Assembly (NCBI GenBank): GCA_963822145.1
Contig: CAWGGG010000004.1
Span: 248,001 to 312,000 of the forward strand
Direction of reading: 5' to 3'
Origin: UBA5072 sp963822145
GTDB lineage: Bacteria; Bacteroidota; Bacteroidia; Bacteroidales; UBA10428
Length of the DNA: 64,000 nucleotides
The notes beneath the pieces were generated by a model. That model saw nothing but the letters and a program-made list of their open reading frames with translations. It was not told the DNA's origin and ran no database searches. The translations under genes and the position numbers were made by a program. Below, piece by piece: positions 9,160-17,822 of this stretch (position 1 is its first letter; the number at the start of each line of letters is the position of its first letter).

Positions 9160-10485
9160 TTACATGGATGAATTGGCTACTAAGCTTTCGAGCTTGGCCT
9201 TGGCCGCTACAAGGGTCATCAGTGCCCGGAAATAGGCCCCTTCTGCGTCAAAATACTGTTGCTGCGTTTGGTTTAGATCTAGACTTGATCCGATTCCTTC
9301 ACGGAATTTGGTAATGGATTTTGTATAGATACGCAGGGATAATTCGCGGTTCTCCTTTTGAAGCAGGTAAATATCATGGGCAGATAGGTATTCCGACATG
9401 GCAGTCTCGTATTGAATACGGAGATTCTCAGTGGTGATATCTTTACTGGTTTGGGCTTTCATGTAGGTGAGCCGGCTCTGGCCGACTTTTGCTGCCCGCT
9501 GTCCGCTGCTGAAGATGGGCATGTAGAAGGATAAACCAAACGTACTGGGCGACTGGTCATTAAAAAAGTTATTGTCAAAACTTTTATAATATGAGTAGTA
9601 ACCATTAAGTGTTGGCAGGTATTCCGCTTTTTTGACCTGATAATTGAGTTGCATCAGGTATTCCTGGTTGGTGGCAATTTTGAAGTCAATGTTCTTGTCC
9701 ATCACAAAGCTGTCAATTTGCGAAACATCCACATCCATGATAAACACCAGGCCTTCAATCTGGTCCGTCAGTACTATGGGCTGATCAATGGATAATCCCA
9801 TCTGGAACTTGAGCAGGCGGTCCATCAGGTCAATCTGTCTTTCCGCCACCGATAAGCTGCTTTTTATGTTAGACGCCAGTATCCTGAGCTGGTCAACATC
9901 GGTCTGTTCGGCAAAGCCGTTTTTATACATCTGTGTGGTTTCAAAAAGCGTTTTTTCCACTGCAGCAAGGGTCGAGTCCAGTATGCTTTTTGACTGTCTG
10001 GCAACGAGTGCGCTAAAATAATTATTGGTTATGTTTTCAACGACTCCGATTTTGGATTTCGTATTGGCCAGTACGCTCATATTGGAGTATACTTTGGCTG
10101 CTTTAACCCCGATCAGGTATTGTCCACTGAAAATCAGCTGGTCGACCTGGAAAGATCCGAATATGCTTGTCTTTAAATCATTGGGATTGAAATCGGGAAT
10201 AAACTCACCAAGTTGCTCTGATAATCCGGCTAACTGGGGGCTATAAGAATATGAACCGGTCACATTGGCCTGGGGAAGTCCCATAGAGGTGCTTTCCCAA
10301 ACCCTTTTCTTGGCAATTTCAACATCACGTGCGGAGTTGAGCAGGATCGGACTGTTTATCAGCGCATAATCCTTGGCTTGAGAAAGGGAAAACTGCAGCG
10401 GTGTGTTGGTTGGCTCTGGCTGTGCCTGCAAGGGCAGTGCAAGACAGAACATCAGCATCGTAAGTAAGTAACTTGTAATTCTCAT
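9160..10485 (-). CDS. TolC-family outer-membrane efflux protein
   Basis: Outer-membrane channel of the tripartite pump. From the chosen start, 441 residues begin with a clean signal peptide (MRITSYLLTMLMFCLALPLQAQ). The open frame has an ATG 45 nt further upstream (10530), but that adds a polar stretch before the signal peptide and is less likely. The body shows the two repeated OEP halves, mostly helical with alternating Gln/Ser/Ala, and the QQxYFDAEGAYFRALMTL pattern near the C-terminus. It follows tetR by about 90 nt and precedes the MFP gene by 25 nt. Confidence 0.93.
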   Translation of the reverse strand: MRITSYLLTMLMFCLALPLQAQPEPTNTPLQFSLSQAKDYALINSPILLNSARDVEIAKKRVWESTSMGLPQANVTGSYSYSPQLAGLSEQLGEFIPDFNPNDLKTSIFGSFQVDQLIFSGQYLIGVKAAKVYSNMSVLANTKSKIGVVENITNNYFSALVARQSKSILDSTLAAVEKTLFETTQMYKNGFAEQTDVDQLRILASNIKSSLSVAERQIDLMDRLLKFQMGLSIDQPIVLTDQIEGLVFIMDVDVSQIDSFVMDKNIDFKIATNQEYLMQLNYQVKKAEYLPTLNGYYSYYKSFDNNFFNDQSPSTFGLSFYMPIFSSGQRAAKVGQSRLTYMKAQTSKDITTENLRIQYETAMSEYLSAHDIYLLQKENRELSLRIYTKSITKFREGIGSSLDLNQTQQQYFDAEGAYFRALMTLVAAKAKLESLVANSSM

Positions 10486-10575
10486 TTTAACTGATTTTTC
10501 TTGTGATGAATCATTGTTTATGTTATGCATTGTTGTTTGTAAAACCTCTGTTCGTTATTATAATGCCATTGTCAT

Positions 10576-11196
10576 TCAGGCGCCAATGGCATAGGTGCGA
10601 AGCACACGCTTAAGTACTTCAAGACCTTTATCATTGGATATTCCCCTGATATGATAGACAAAATATTCATGGTAAAACCGGGGCTCAATGAATTCAGTAA
10701 TGGAAATCACCTCGCTGTCAATCATGCTGTCAATGTTGGCAACACTAAGCCTGGAAATGATATCCACATTCAGATCCTCTCGATAAATGCCCTCTTCTTT
10801 GCCTTTGATCAGGTTGGACTGGATAAATTGCATGATGTGATTCCGCCTTAGATCACGCACTTTGATATACAGGTCGGGGTAGTACTTTCTAAGATCGTAT
10901 TCTGAAACCGGGCTGTAATCTTTCAGCATATAACTGATACACCGGCCGATTTCGAATAATTGTTCGATGGCATTACAGACGTCAGCACAGGAAATTTCCA
11001 TCCTGGATTTGCGCTCCTGAATTTCCATGTCAACCACCTGGTTAACAAGATCATCCTTATCACGAATATATTGATACAAGGTCTTTTTGGAAATGCCCAA
11101 TTCATGAGCAACATCATCCATGGTGACGCTTCTGATACCGTACTTCCGGTATAAGGTACCAACTTTCCCGAGTATGGTTTTTAATTCTTCAATCAT
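10576..11196 (-). CDS. TetR-family repressor of the efflux operon
   Basis: 206 residues from the ATG at 11196. The frame stays open to 11253, but those extra residues would be translated from the promoter itself. The N-terminal helix-turn-helix (residues about 20-50: RSVTMDDVAHELGISKKTLY) is canonical, followed by a helical ligand domain with no recognisable specificity. As the first gene of the operon it probably represses itself and the pump. An inverted repeat TGGAAAC-N16-GTTTCCA sits over its -33 region and is the likely operator. Confidence 0.93.
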   Translation of the reverse strand: MIEELKTILGKVGTLYRKYGIRSVTMDDVAHELGISKKTLYQYIRDKDDLVNQVVDMEIQERKSRMEISCADVCNAIEQLFEIGRCISYMLKDYSPVSEYDLRKYYPDLYIKVRDLRRNHIMQFIQSNLIKGKEEGIYREDLNVDIISRLSVANIDSMIDSEVISITEFIEPRFYHEYFVYHIRGISNDKGLEVLKRVLRTYAIGA

Positions 11197-11200
11197 GCTG

Positions 11201-11252
11201 CAAATATAAACTAAAAAAACTTTGGAAACAAATAATACAATAAAAGTTTCCA
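11201..11252 (-). promoter_or_regulatory. Promoter and probable operator of the tetR-efflux operon
   Basis: On the minus strand, TTTG (11229-11232) and TATATTTG (11201-11208) are 20 nt apart, matching the Bacteroidota -33/-7 consensus. The inverted repeat TGGAAAC (11223-11229) / GTTTCCA (11246-11252) overlaps the -33 box. The -7 box ends only 4 nt before the ATG, so the mRNA may be leaderless. Confidence 0.75.
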
Positions 11253-11436
11253 TGGTTTTATTGTTTTTTTAATAACGCGGGATGCAAGGACAAAATTTCA
11301 AGGCACAGATTGGTTTTGTTGAAATATAGTTATTCAATAACCGTTTATTTTATAGCGCTTTTCATTAAATCTCAAAAGATATTCAGATGACTATCTATTT
11401 AATTTACTATATTAGCTAAAACATTATACAACGGTT

Positions 11437-13113
11437 ATGGCATCACTTAATCCTGTTTCCGGATCACTCGGAGAGAAGAAGGCCGCACACCTGCTGCGCA
11501 GGGCTACATGGGGGCCTTCTATCAGCAATATTAAAACTTTCGCTGCCTATACTGCTGACCAGGCTTTGACGTTATTGTTTACAGACAACCCTGTGCCGGA
11601 ACCTCCGGTTGATCTGATGACCGAACAAAGCTGGGTAAAACCTCCTTCCTATCCTGCAGCTACGGAATCGAACAGTGAACAAAATGAGCTGTTCAACTAT
11701 TTCAAGGCCTGGCACCTGGAACAAATGAGGCTATCCGGAAACAATCTTAAAGAACGGCTTACGTGGTTTTTTCATACCCACCTGCCGGTAGCCTGGTCCG
11801 TGGTCAGCAGGAGCGAAGCGGTCTATTATCAAAATGCCCTTTATCGACACTATGCCTTTGGCAATTTTAAGCAACTTTTTAAGAAAATCTGCCTGGATAA
11901 TGCCATGTTGCGTTATATTAATGGGGAGACCAATGATAAGGACAGTCCCAATGAAAACTTTGCCCGCGAAATGTTCGAGTTGTATTCCGTAGGTCGCGGA
12001 CCGCAGCTGGCTGAGGGAAATTATACCAATTACACCGAAGATGACATCAAAGCTGCCTGCAGAATTCTCACCGGATGGAGATTTGATGAAACTTTTACCA
12101 ACTATGATCCTGATACTGGAATTCCCACTGGCGTGCTGATCGGGCCTTCACTGAACGATCCTCTGCCGCCGACACTGGCCACCCGTCACGACCCCGGTGT
12201 GAAAACCTTCAGCGCAGCTTTTCAGGGACAAAGTATACAGCCATTCGAACTTTCGGAAGAACTGGCCACGAAGGCAGCCACCCTAAAAGAATTTGATGAC
12301 CTGATTGAAATGATATTTGCCCAGCCGGAAACCGCGAAATTCCTGGTTCGGAAAATTTACAGGTTCTTTGTCTATTACCTCATACCTGTTGATATCGAGT
12401 CCGATATCATTACACCCCTGGCCGATACATTCCGGAGTTCGGGGTATGAGATCAGGCCGGTTATAGAGCAGTTGCTTAAAAGTGAGCATTTCTATGACGT
12501 TGACAATGAAATGACTTCAGACGACAACCGAGGGGCCATCATCAAATCTCCGCTGGAGATTGTTGTGGGCGCACTGCGCTTTTTTGAAGTTGCCATGCCT
12601 TCCAACCTGGCTGACCTTTATAACAAAAGCTATACCGGTGGTATTCTGGACTTTTTGCAAAAGCAGGGACTTGACCTGTATGAACCCATTGATGTGGCGG
12701 GCTATCCGCCTTACCACCAGGACCCTTCCTTTAATCGTGATTGGATCACAGCCAACAACCTTGCCTACCGCTATCATTTCTCTTTTTCTTTGCTGGGCAA
12801 CGCAACGGAAGCGGCCGATTATGGGTTCAAACTTGATATTGTGGACTGGGTAAGGTATTCAGGCAATATCAGTAATCCTGAGGATGCGGCCATCCTGGTC
12901 CATACCCTCACCGATTATATGTTCGCTTTAGACCTCAACGAAGAACGCCGAAATTACTTCCTGAATGATGTGTTCCTTGAAACATTGCCTGCCTCAACCT
13001 GGCAGAATGAATGGACTTTCTACCTTGCCGGGGGTGATGATACTGTAGTGAGAGAACGCCTTGAAACCCTGGTTTCAGCCATCATGCAAACGCCCGAATA
13101 TCAGTTATTCTAA
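11437..13113 (+). CDS. DUF1800 family protein
   Basis: 558 residues matching the DUF1800 family: N-terminal AAHLLRRATWGPS, a central NENFAREMFELYSVGRG motif (near residues 170-185) and ILTGWR. The family function is not established. Members nearly always sit next to DUF1501 proteins, as here, with the partner 17 nt downstream, and are thought to act together at the cell envelope. No signal peptide is visible at this start (MASLNPVSGS). A 13-nt palindrome GTTATT-C-AATAAC at 11329-11341 lies in the roughly 240-nt upstream gap and could be a regulator site. TATATTAG about 25 nt before the ATG is a weak -7 candidate. Confidence 0.9.
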   Translation: MASLNPVSGSLGEKKAAHLLRRATWGPSISNIKTFAAYTADQALTLLFTDNPVPEPPVDLMTEQSWVKPPSYPAATESNSEQNELFNYFKAWHLEQMRLSGNNLKERLTWFFHTHLPVAWSVVSRSEAVYYQNALYRHYAFGNFKQLFKKICLDNAMLRYINGETNDKDSPNENFAREMFELYSVGRGPQLAEGNYTNYTEDDIKAACRILTGWRFDETFTNYDPDTGIPTGVLIGPSLNDPLPPTLATRHDPGVKTFSAAFQGQSIQPFELSEELATKAATLKEFDDLIEMIFAQPETAKFLVRKIYRFFVYYLIPVDIESDIITPLADTFRSSGYEIRPVIEQLLKSEHFYDVDNEMTSDDNRGAIIKSPLEIVVGALRFFEVAMPSNLADLYNKSYTGGILDFLQKQGLDLYEPIDVAGYPPYHQDPSFNRDWITANNLAYRYHFSFSLLGNATEAADYGFKLDIVDWVRYSGNISNPEDAAILVHTLTDYMFALDLNEERRNYFLNDVFLETLPASTWQNEWTFYLAGGDDTVVRERLETLVSAIMQTPEYQLF

Positions 13114-13130
13114 CACAAATCCATCTAACT

Positions 13131-14771
13131 ATGAACCGCAGGAATTTTGTCAGAAATATTGCCCTTGCCTCGGCAGGTTCCATGACACTCGGGGGTGTTC
13201 CGTTAAGAGCTCTTGCCGGCAATTTGAAATTGAAGCGGATAGCCGCCTCGGGAAATGAAAATGTACTGATATTTGTGCAGCTTCATGGGGGTAATGATGC
13301 GCTCAATACCCTGATCCCGCTGAATCAGTATAATGAGTATTACAATTTCAGACCCAACATTGCCATACCCAATCATGGTTCCAGAAAATTCATTGAAGTT
13401 GATAGCACATTGCCGTTGGAAGATCAGGTAGGTTTGCATCCCGACATGATCGGGTTTAAAGCTTTATACGATCAGGGGAAGGCCACTATTGTACAAAATG
13501 TGGGTTATCCTGCTATGAATATGTCCCATTTCAGAGGCAGGGATATCGTTTTTATGGGTGGTGATGCCGGAGACTACTTTTCATCGGGATGGATGGGCCG
13601 GTTCCTGAATTTTGAATACCCCGGCTATCCCGATGCCTATCCCGATGAGATCATGCCCGATCCCATCGGGATTGAGATGGGCAATGTAATTTCACTTGCT
13701 TTTCATCGCGAAGCGGGTATCCCCATTGGAATCAACATTCAGAATCCTGAGCAGTTCTATCAGCTTATCACATCGGTGGGGGTAGATCCCCCGATTGTAT
13801 TTCCCGATAGTCATGCCGGAGAAGAAATGCGATACCTGATGGAATTTGAAAAGAAATCCAACCAGTATGCCGGCAGATTGAAACAGACATACGATAACGG
13901 CAGCAATTCTATCGTGGACTATCCCGAATCCTACCCTTTGACAGCCCCTGACCGTTTCTTGCACAATCCTCTTTCAGGTCAGCTGAAACTCATTGCCCGT
14001 TTGTTGAAAGGGGGGCTTAAAACAAGAATCTTCCTTTGCCGTATGGGCGGATTCGATACCCATGGTGAACAGGTGGAAAAACTTGATTCCACCTTGGGTG
14101 CCCATGCAGCTTTGCTTTACCATCTTTCTTCCGCCATCAAGGCATTTCAGGATGACCTGGCAGCACTGGGACTCGAAGACAAGGTGCTTACCATGACCTT
14201 TACTGAGTTCGGGCGCAGGGTTTACTCAAATGCCAGTTATGGCACCGATCATGGGACTGCCACTCCCGTATTTCTTTTTGGGAAGGGACTTAAGGGAGGC
14301 ATCCTGGGCACCAATCCCGACCTGGATAACCTGAACAATGGTAACCTGATATATGCTATTGATTACAGGAATGTTTACACCTCTGTTGTACAGGATTGGT
14401 TTGGCGCATCTGATGAAGCCATGCAGGCTACGGGTTTTAATGAATGGACCTCAAGCCGGCTGGATCTTTTTGATGATTCCACCGGACTGGCCGGAAGGGA
14501 TTTTTCAAACAATAATTACCGCTTGCTGGGATGCTTTCCAAATCCTGCCAGGGAAATTACCAACCTGGAATTTTTCCTCCAGAAGGCAGGAGCGGTTACG
14601 ATTGATATTTACAAGACCGATGGCCGTTTGGTGCGTCATGGCCATCCCTTTAAAGGTGAGTTTGGATACCAGTCGGTACCCATTAACCTGTCGGGACTGG
14701 ATAGTGGTCTGTACCTGGTTAAACTGCAGTCGGGCAAGTTTGTGGGAACCCTTCAGGTGGTGAAAGAGTGA
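13131..14771 (+). CDS. DUF1501 protein with Tat leader and T9SS sorting domain
   Basis: 546 residues. The N-terminus (MNRRNFVRNIALASAG) has a twin-arginine motif. The body is DUF1501, an alkaline-phosphatase/sulfatase-like fold: LHGGNDALNTLIP near 45, a GGFDTHGEQ motif near 300, then TFTEFGRRV and GTDHGTA near 355-375. The last roughly 80 residues (from CFPNPAREITNLEF to LYLVKLQSGKF) form a type A T9SS C-terminal sorting domain, so the protein should reach the outer face of the outer membrane. It is an operon partner of the DUF1800 gene. Tat leader plus T9SS tail is uncommon, since known cargo usually crosses the inner membrane by Sec. Confidence 0.92.
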   Translation: MNRRNFVRNIALASAGSMTLGGVPLRALAGNLKLKRIAASGNENVLIFVQLHGGNDALNTLIPLNQYNEYYNFRPNIAIPNHGSRKFIEVDSTLPLEDQVGLHPDMIGFKALYDQGKATIVQNVGYPAMNMSHFRGRDIVFMGGDAGDYFSSGWMGRFLNFEYPGYPDAYPDEIMPDPIGIEMGNVISLAFHREAGIPIGINIQNPEQFYQLITSVGVDPPIVFPDSHAGEEMRYLMEFEKKSNQYAGRLKQTYDNGSNSIVDYPESYPLTAPDRFLHNPLSGQLKLIARLLKGGLKTRIFLCRMGGFDTHGEQVEKLDSTLGAHAALLYHLSSAIKAFQDDLAALGLEDKVLTMTFTEFGRRVYSNASYGTDHGTATPVFLFGKGLKGGILGTNPDLDNLNNGNLIYAIDYRNVYTSVVQDWFGASDEAMQATGFNEWTSSRLDLFDDSTGLAGRDFSNNNYRLLGCFPNPAREITNLEFFLQKAGAVTIDIYKTDGRLVRHGHPFKGEFGYQSVPINLSGLDSGLYLVKLQSGKFVGTLQVVKE

Positions 14772-14796
14772 TGAAATGATGAGCTGATTAGGTTAA

Positions 14797-14824
14797 CCTG
14801 ACTGCAAGACTGCACGACTGCAAT
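14797..14824 (-). repeat. GCAGTCKT tandem tract
   Basis: Three degenerate copies of an 8-9-nt unit (on the minus strand TTGCAGTC / GTGCAGTC) lie about 15 nt beyond the stop of the minus-strand CBM9-like gene. The same unit recurs in a longer tract at 26624-26700. Confidence 0.7.
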
Positions 14825-14838
14825 ACAGCTTAACCTCA

Positions 14839-15564
14839 TCACATAAAAACAATCGTTCCGAACCGCTGATAATCGTGAAAATTCTTTTTCACCGGAATCC
14901 AGGTCCAGCCCGACTGTCCCTTGTCATAATCGATCCTGTAAAAATTGGCACGCCAGCGTGTCCCTTTTTCAGGAGGTCTCTGTACCATGGGCTTCAGCAA
15001 CTCAAAAGGTATAAAAAACTCACCGATCCACGATTGCACGGCGTCCTGACTGCCGGCTTCATACTGAATGGCAACAGCGTGCCGGGTTAGTCTGTCGCCT
15101 GTATAATGCCAGGGGATCCAGCCCAGGAAGTTACCGTCATAGTTGGGAACCATCAGTACCAGCTCGTAATTGAGCGGTGAAAGTTCATATTCGAAATATA
15201 CCGGGACTCGCTCATCGGCCCAGAAAAAAGCTTCCACAACATCCTCGCGGTAAAGGTCAAGGTTTTCCCCTTTGAGGGTGGCGGTGATTTTCCTGTCGGT
15301 GCAATGATACAGGCAGTACAATCCTTTCCGTGAGTACATGATTTTTATTCGGGTAGGGTAGTCTCCGTCTCTTCGCGGTGTGAGGGTTATCCATTGGGCA
15401 TTGTTCCATTCGGCATTGCTGCCATCCCCGGTTACCTCAAAATCAGTACAGCGAACTACTGACAACAAACTGTCCGCAGGATTGGATTTCCAGTTATCCT
15501 GGCCTGTTAATGTTACCGGCAAAACGCCAAGCATTAGCAAAAAACAATAAACAGATAATTTCAT
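14839..15564 (-). CDS. Secreted CBM9-like (carbohydrate-binding family 9) protein
   Basis: 241 residues with a signal peptide (cleavage near TLTGQ, residue 22). It then resembles family-9-like carbohydrate-binding domains: WNNAQWITL followed by a beta-sandwich with YREDVVEAFFWADE and, near the C-terminus, WRANFYRID and W-T-W-I-P. No catalytic domain is attached, so binding rather than hydrolysis is inferred; the ligand is unknown. The S9 peptidase gene downstream on the same strand ends at 15622, 57 nt upstream of this start, so co-transcription is possible. Confidence 0.82.
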   Translation of the reverse strand: MKLSVYCFLLMLGVLPVTLTGQDNWKSNPADSLLSVVRCTDFEVTGDGSNAEWNNAQWITLTPRRDGDYPTRIKIMYSRKGLYCLYHCTDRKITATLKGENLDLYREDVVEAFFWADERVPVYFEYELSPLNYELVLMVPNYDGNFLGWIPWHYTGDRLTRHAVAIQYEAGSQDAVQSWIGEFFIPFELLKPMVQRPPEKGTRWRANFYRIDYDKGQSGWTWIPVKKNFHDYQRFGTIVFM

Positions 15565-15621
15565 GGTATGTCAATTGATAGATTTCTTACTTGTCCTCCC
15601 GAATATATCGGGATATGCTCT

Positions 15622-17721
15622 TCACTCTTTAAGCCATTTGTCAAGCCATCCGAAAAATTCCCTTTGCCACAGAATGCTGTTTTGAGGTTTTGTCACCCAG
15701 TGATTTTCGTTGGGATAAAACAGCAATTTGCTGGGTATGCCCCTGAGCTGGGCTACGTTGAATGCCTGCAGGCTTTCGGTGTAAGGAATTCGGAAATCAT
15801 TCGCACCGGTAATCAGCATGATGGGCGTATCCCACTGATCAACATAAAGATGAGGCGAAAACTTTGTAAAGCTCTTTGGTTTTGGTTTATCCCAATAGTA
15901 ACCACCAAGATCATGATGCACAAAGAACATTTCCTCGGTACCGGCCGACTGGCTTTCGAGGTTGAACATCCCGCAATGGGCAATAAACACCTTGAAGCGC
16001 TTCTGGTGGATACCGGCCAGGAACAGCACGGAATATCCACCGTAACTGGCGCCTACGGCGCCAAGACGGTCAGCATCCACGTACGGTTCTTTCTTCATGG
16101 CATCAATAGCGCTCAGGTAGTCTTTAATATTCTGCCCGCCATAATCTCCGGATATCTGAGAATTCCATTCCGTGCCAAAGGTAGGCAATCCCCTTCTGTT
16201 GGGCGCAACCACGACATACCCATTTGCTGCCATGAGCTGAAGATTCCAGCGATATGAAAAACGTTGGGAAACAGCACTTTGAGGACCTCCCTGGCAATAC
16301 AGCAGGGTCGGGTACTTTTTTTCCGGATCAAAATCGGGTGGCAACACTACCCAAACCAGCATATCCTTGCCATCGGTCGTTTTAATCCATTTTTCCTCAA
16401 CCTTGCCCATTTTTACAGCATCGTAGATATTCTTGTTGGTAAAGGTCAGCTGCGTCTCGCTTCCGGAAGCAAGATCCACTTTGAAAATTTCAGGAGCTGC
16501 GGATAACGTGCTTTTAACACCTACCAAAACATTTTTTTTCAGGGCAATACTTATAAAGTCATGCACTCCCCGGGTCACCTGCCGTATGATTTTGTTCTCC
16601 AGAAGGCATTCATATATCTGGTAGGTGGCCCTGATGCCACTTATAAAGAAGATCTTTTTGCCGTCTTCGCTCCAGTTATAATGTACGGCATCCTGATCGA
16701 AATTGTCTGTAAGGCATTCCTTCATCCTGGTTTCGAGGTTATATACGAAGAGTCTTTGCTTATCAGCCTCATAACCCGGTGTTTCCATACTCATAAAGGC
16801 CAGCTTGCTGCCATCGGGAGAAAATACAGGGTACCGGTCATAGCCCATCATACCTTCGGTTATGTTCTCTGTAGTATTGCCCGACACATCGTAAATGTAT
16901 ATATCCGAATTGGTGCTCACAGCAAAATCAACTCCTTTCAGCTTTTTGCAGGTGTAGGCCAGTTTCGATCCGTCGGGACTCCAGGCGATTTCCTCGATAT
17001 CAAAATACGGAGGCACCGGAGCGTCAAATGCCTCGCCCTCCAGGATGTCAATGCCCGTCCCAGCTTTATTGTCTTTAAAATCGGCTACGAAGATATGACT
17101 GTACGCAAAGTCATTCCAGGAATCCCAATGCCTGTACATCATGTCATCAATGACAAGTCCTTTTGCCAGGGGCAGGTCTGGATACTTATCCTGCGTGGTG
17201 GAGTCAATTTTTACATCCAGAAGGTAAAAGAGCCGGTCACCTGAAGCAGTAAATTCAAAACCGTTGATGTCGCCTTTAACATCCGAAATCACTTCTTTGT
17301 CCGAACCATCATCATGCATTTTCCAGATCTTCATGTTATCCTTGTCCTTGCATAAGAAGGCAATGGTGGAATTATCGATCCACCTGGGATTACTGCATGA
17401 AGGAAATCCTTCCGTAAGGTTGAACGGATCTCCCCCCCGGACTGCCAGAAAAAAGATCCAGGAATGCTTCTTATCCGTTTTAACATCATACCGGGTGACG
17501 GTGTAAAGTATTTTATCGCCCCCGGGCGAAAGCTGCATTTCGGCAACCCTTCCAAACTTCCACAGCATTTCCGGGGTTAGCCGGCCTCCCTCAGTTTCTT
17601 GCAGGGTCAGCTGGTTGAGAAAGTCACCTTCTTCTTCCATACTGATTTTTTGATCTTCAGTATTACAACTGCTCATAAGTATCATAATCAAACAACATGT
17701 TAAAAAAACAATTCTTTTCAT
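15622..17721 (-). CDS. S9 family serine peptidase lipoprotein
   Basis: Prolyl-oligopeptidase family (acylaminoacyl/dipeptidyl-peptidase type). The chosen start gives 699 residues beginning MKRIVFLTCCLIMILMSSC, a lipoprotein leader. The frame stays open 48 codons upstream but that part has no leader logic. The N-terminal half is a WD40-like beta-propeller (repeated SPDGSKLAF segments). The C-terminal alpha/beta hydrolase has nucleophile Ser559 in GASYGGYS, Asp in GANDFRIPY and His in NENHW. It degrades oligopeptides in the periplasm or at the surface. It is divergent from the FGGY kinase with about 100 nt between starts. Confidence 0.93.
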   Translation of the reverse strand: MKRIVFLTCCLIMILMSSCNTEDQKISMEEEGDFLNQLTLQETEGGRLTPEMLWKFGRVAEMQLSPGGDKILYTVTRYDVKTDKKHSWIFFLAVRGGDPFNLTEGFPSCSNPRWIDNSTIAFLCKDKDNMKIWKMHDDGSDKEVISDVKGDINGFEFTASGDRLFYLLDVKIDSTTQDKYPDLPLAKGLVIDDMMYRHWDSWNDFAYSHIFVADFKDNKAGTGIDILEGEAFDAPVPPYFDIEEIAWSPDGSKLAYTCKKLKGVDFAVSTNSDIYIYDVSGNTTENITEGMMGYDRYPVFSPDGSKLAFMSMETPGYEADKQRLFVYNLETRMKECLTDNFDQDAVHYNWSEDGKKIFFISGIRATYQIYECLLENKIIRQVTRGVHDFISIALKKNVLVGVKSTLSAAPEIFKVDLASGSETQLTFTNKNIYDAVKMGKVEEKWIKTTDGKDMLVWVVLPPDFDPEKKYPTLLYCQGGPQSAVSQRFSYRWNLQLMAANGYVVVAPNRRGLPTFGTEWNSQISGDYGGQNIKDYLSAIDAMKKEPYVDADRLGAVGASYGGYSVLFLAGIHQKRFKVFIAHCGMFNLESQSAGTEEMFFVHHDLGGYYWDKPKPKSFTKFSPHLYVDQWDTPIMLITGANDFRIPYTESLQAFNVAQLRGIPSKLLFYPNENHWVTKPQNSILWQREFFGWLDKWLKE

Positions 17722-17783
17722 AGATGTTGGTATAAGAAATATAACCCTAAAGATAAAGCTAATTTTGCTTTTCACCATTTCAT

Positions 17784-17791
17784 TATCTTTG
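17784..17791 (+). promoter_or_regulatory. -7 box of the FGGY kinase
   Basis: TATCTTTG fits TAnnTTTG and lies 31 nt before the ATG at 17823. The nearest TTTG is 16 nt upstream, closer than the usual 19-21, so the -33 element is uncertain. Confidence 0.5.
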
Positions 17792-17822
17792 ATCGGTTTA
17801 TTGATCTGCAGCAAAAAGCAAT

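Noticed and set aside
10486..10530. Upstream ATG (10530) as start of the TolC-like protein
   Set aside because: It would place 15 polar residues before an otherwise perfect signal peptide.
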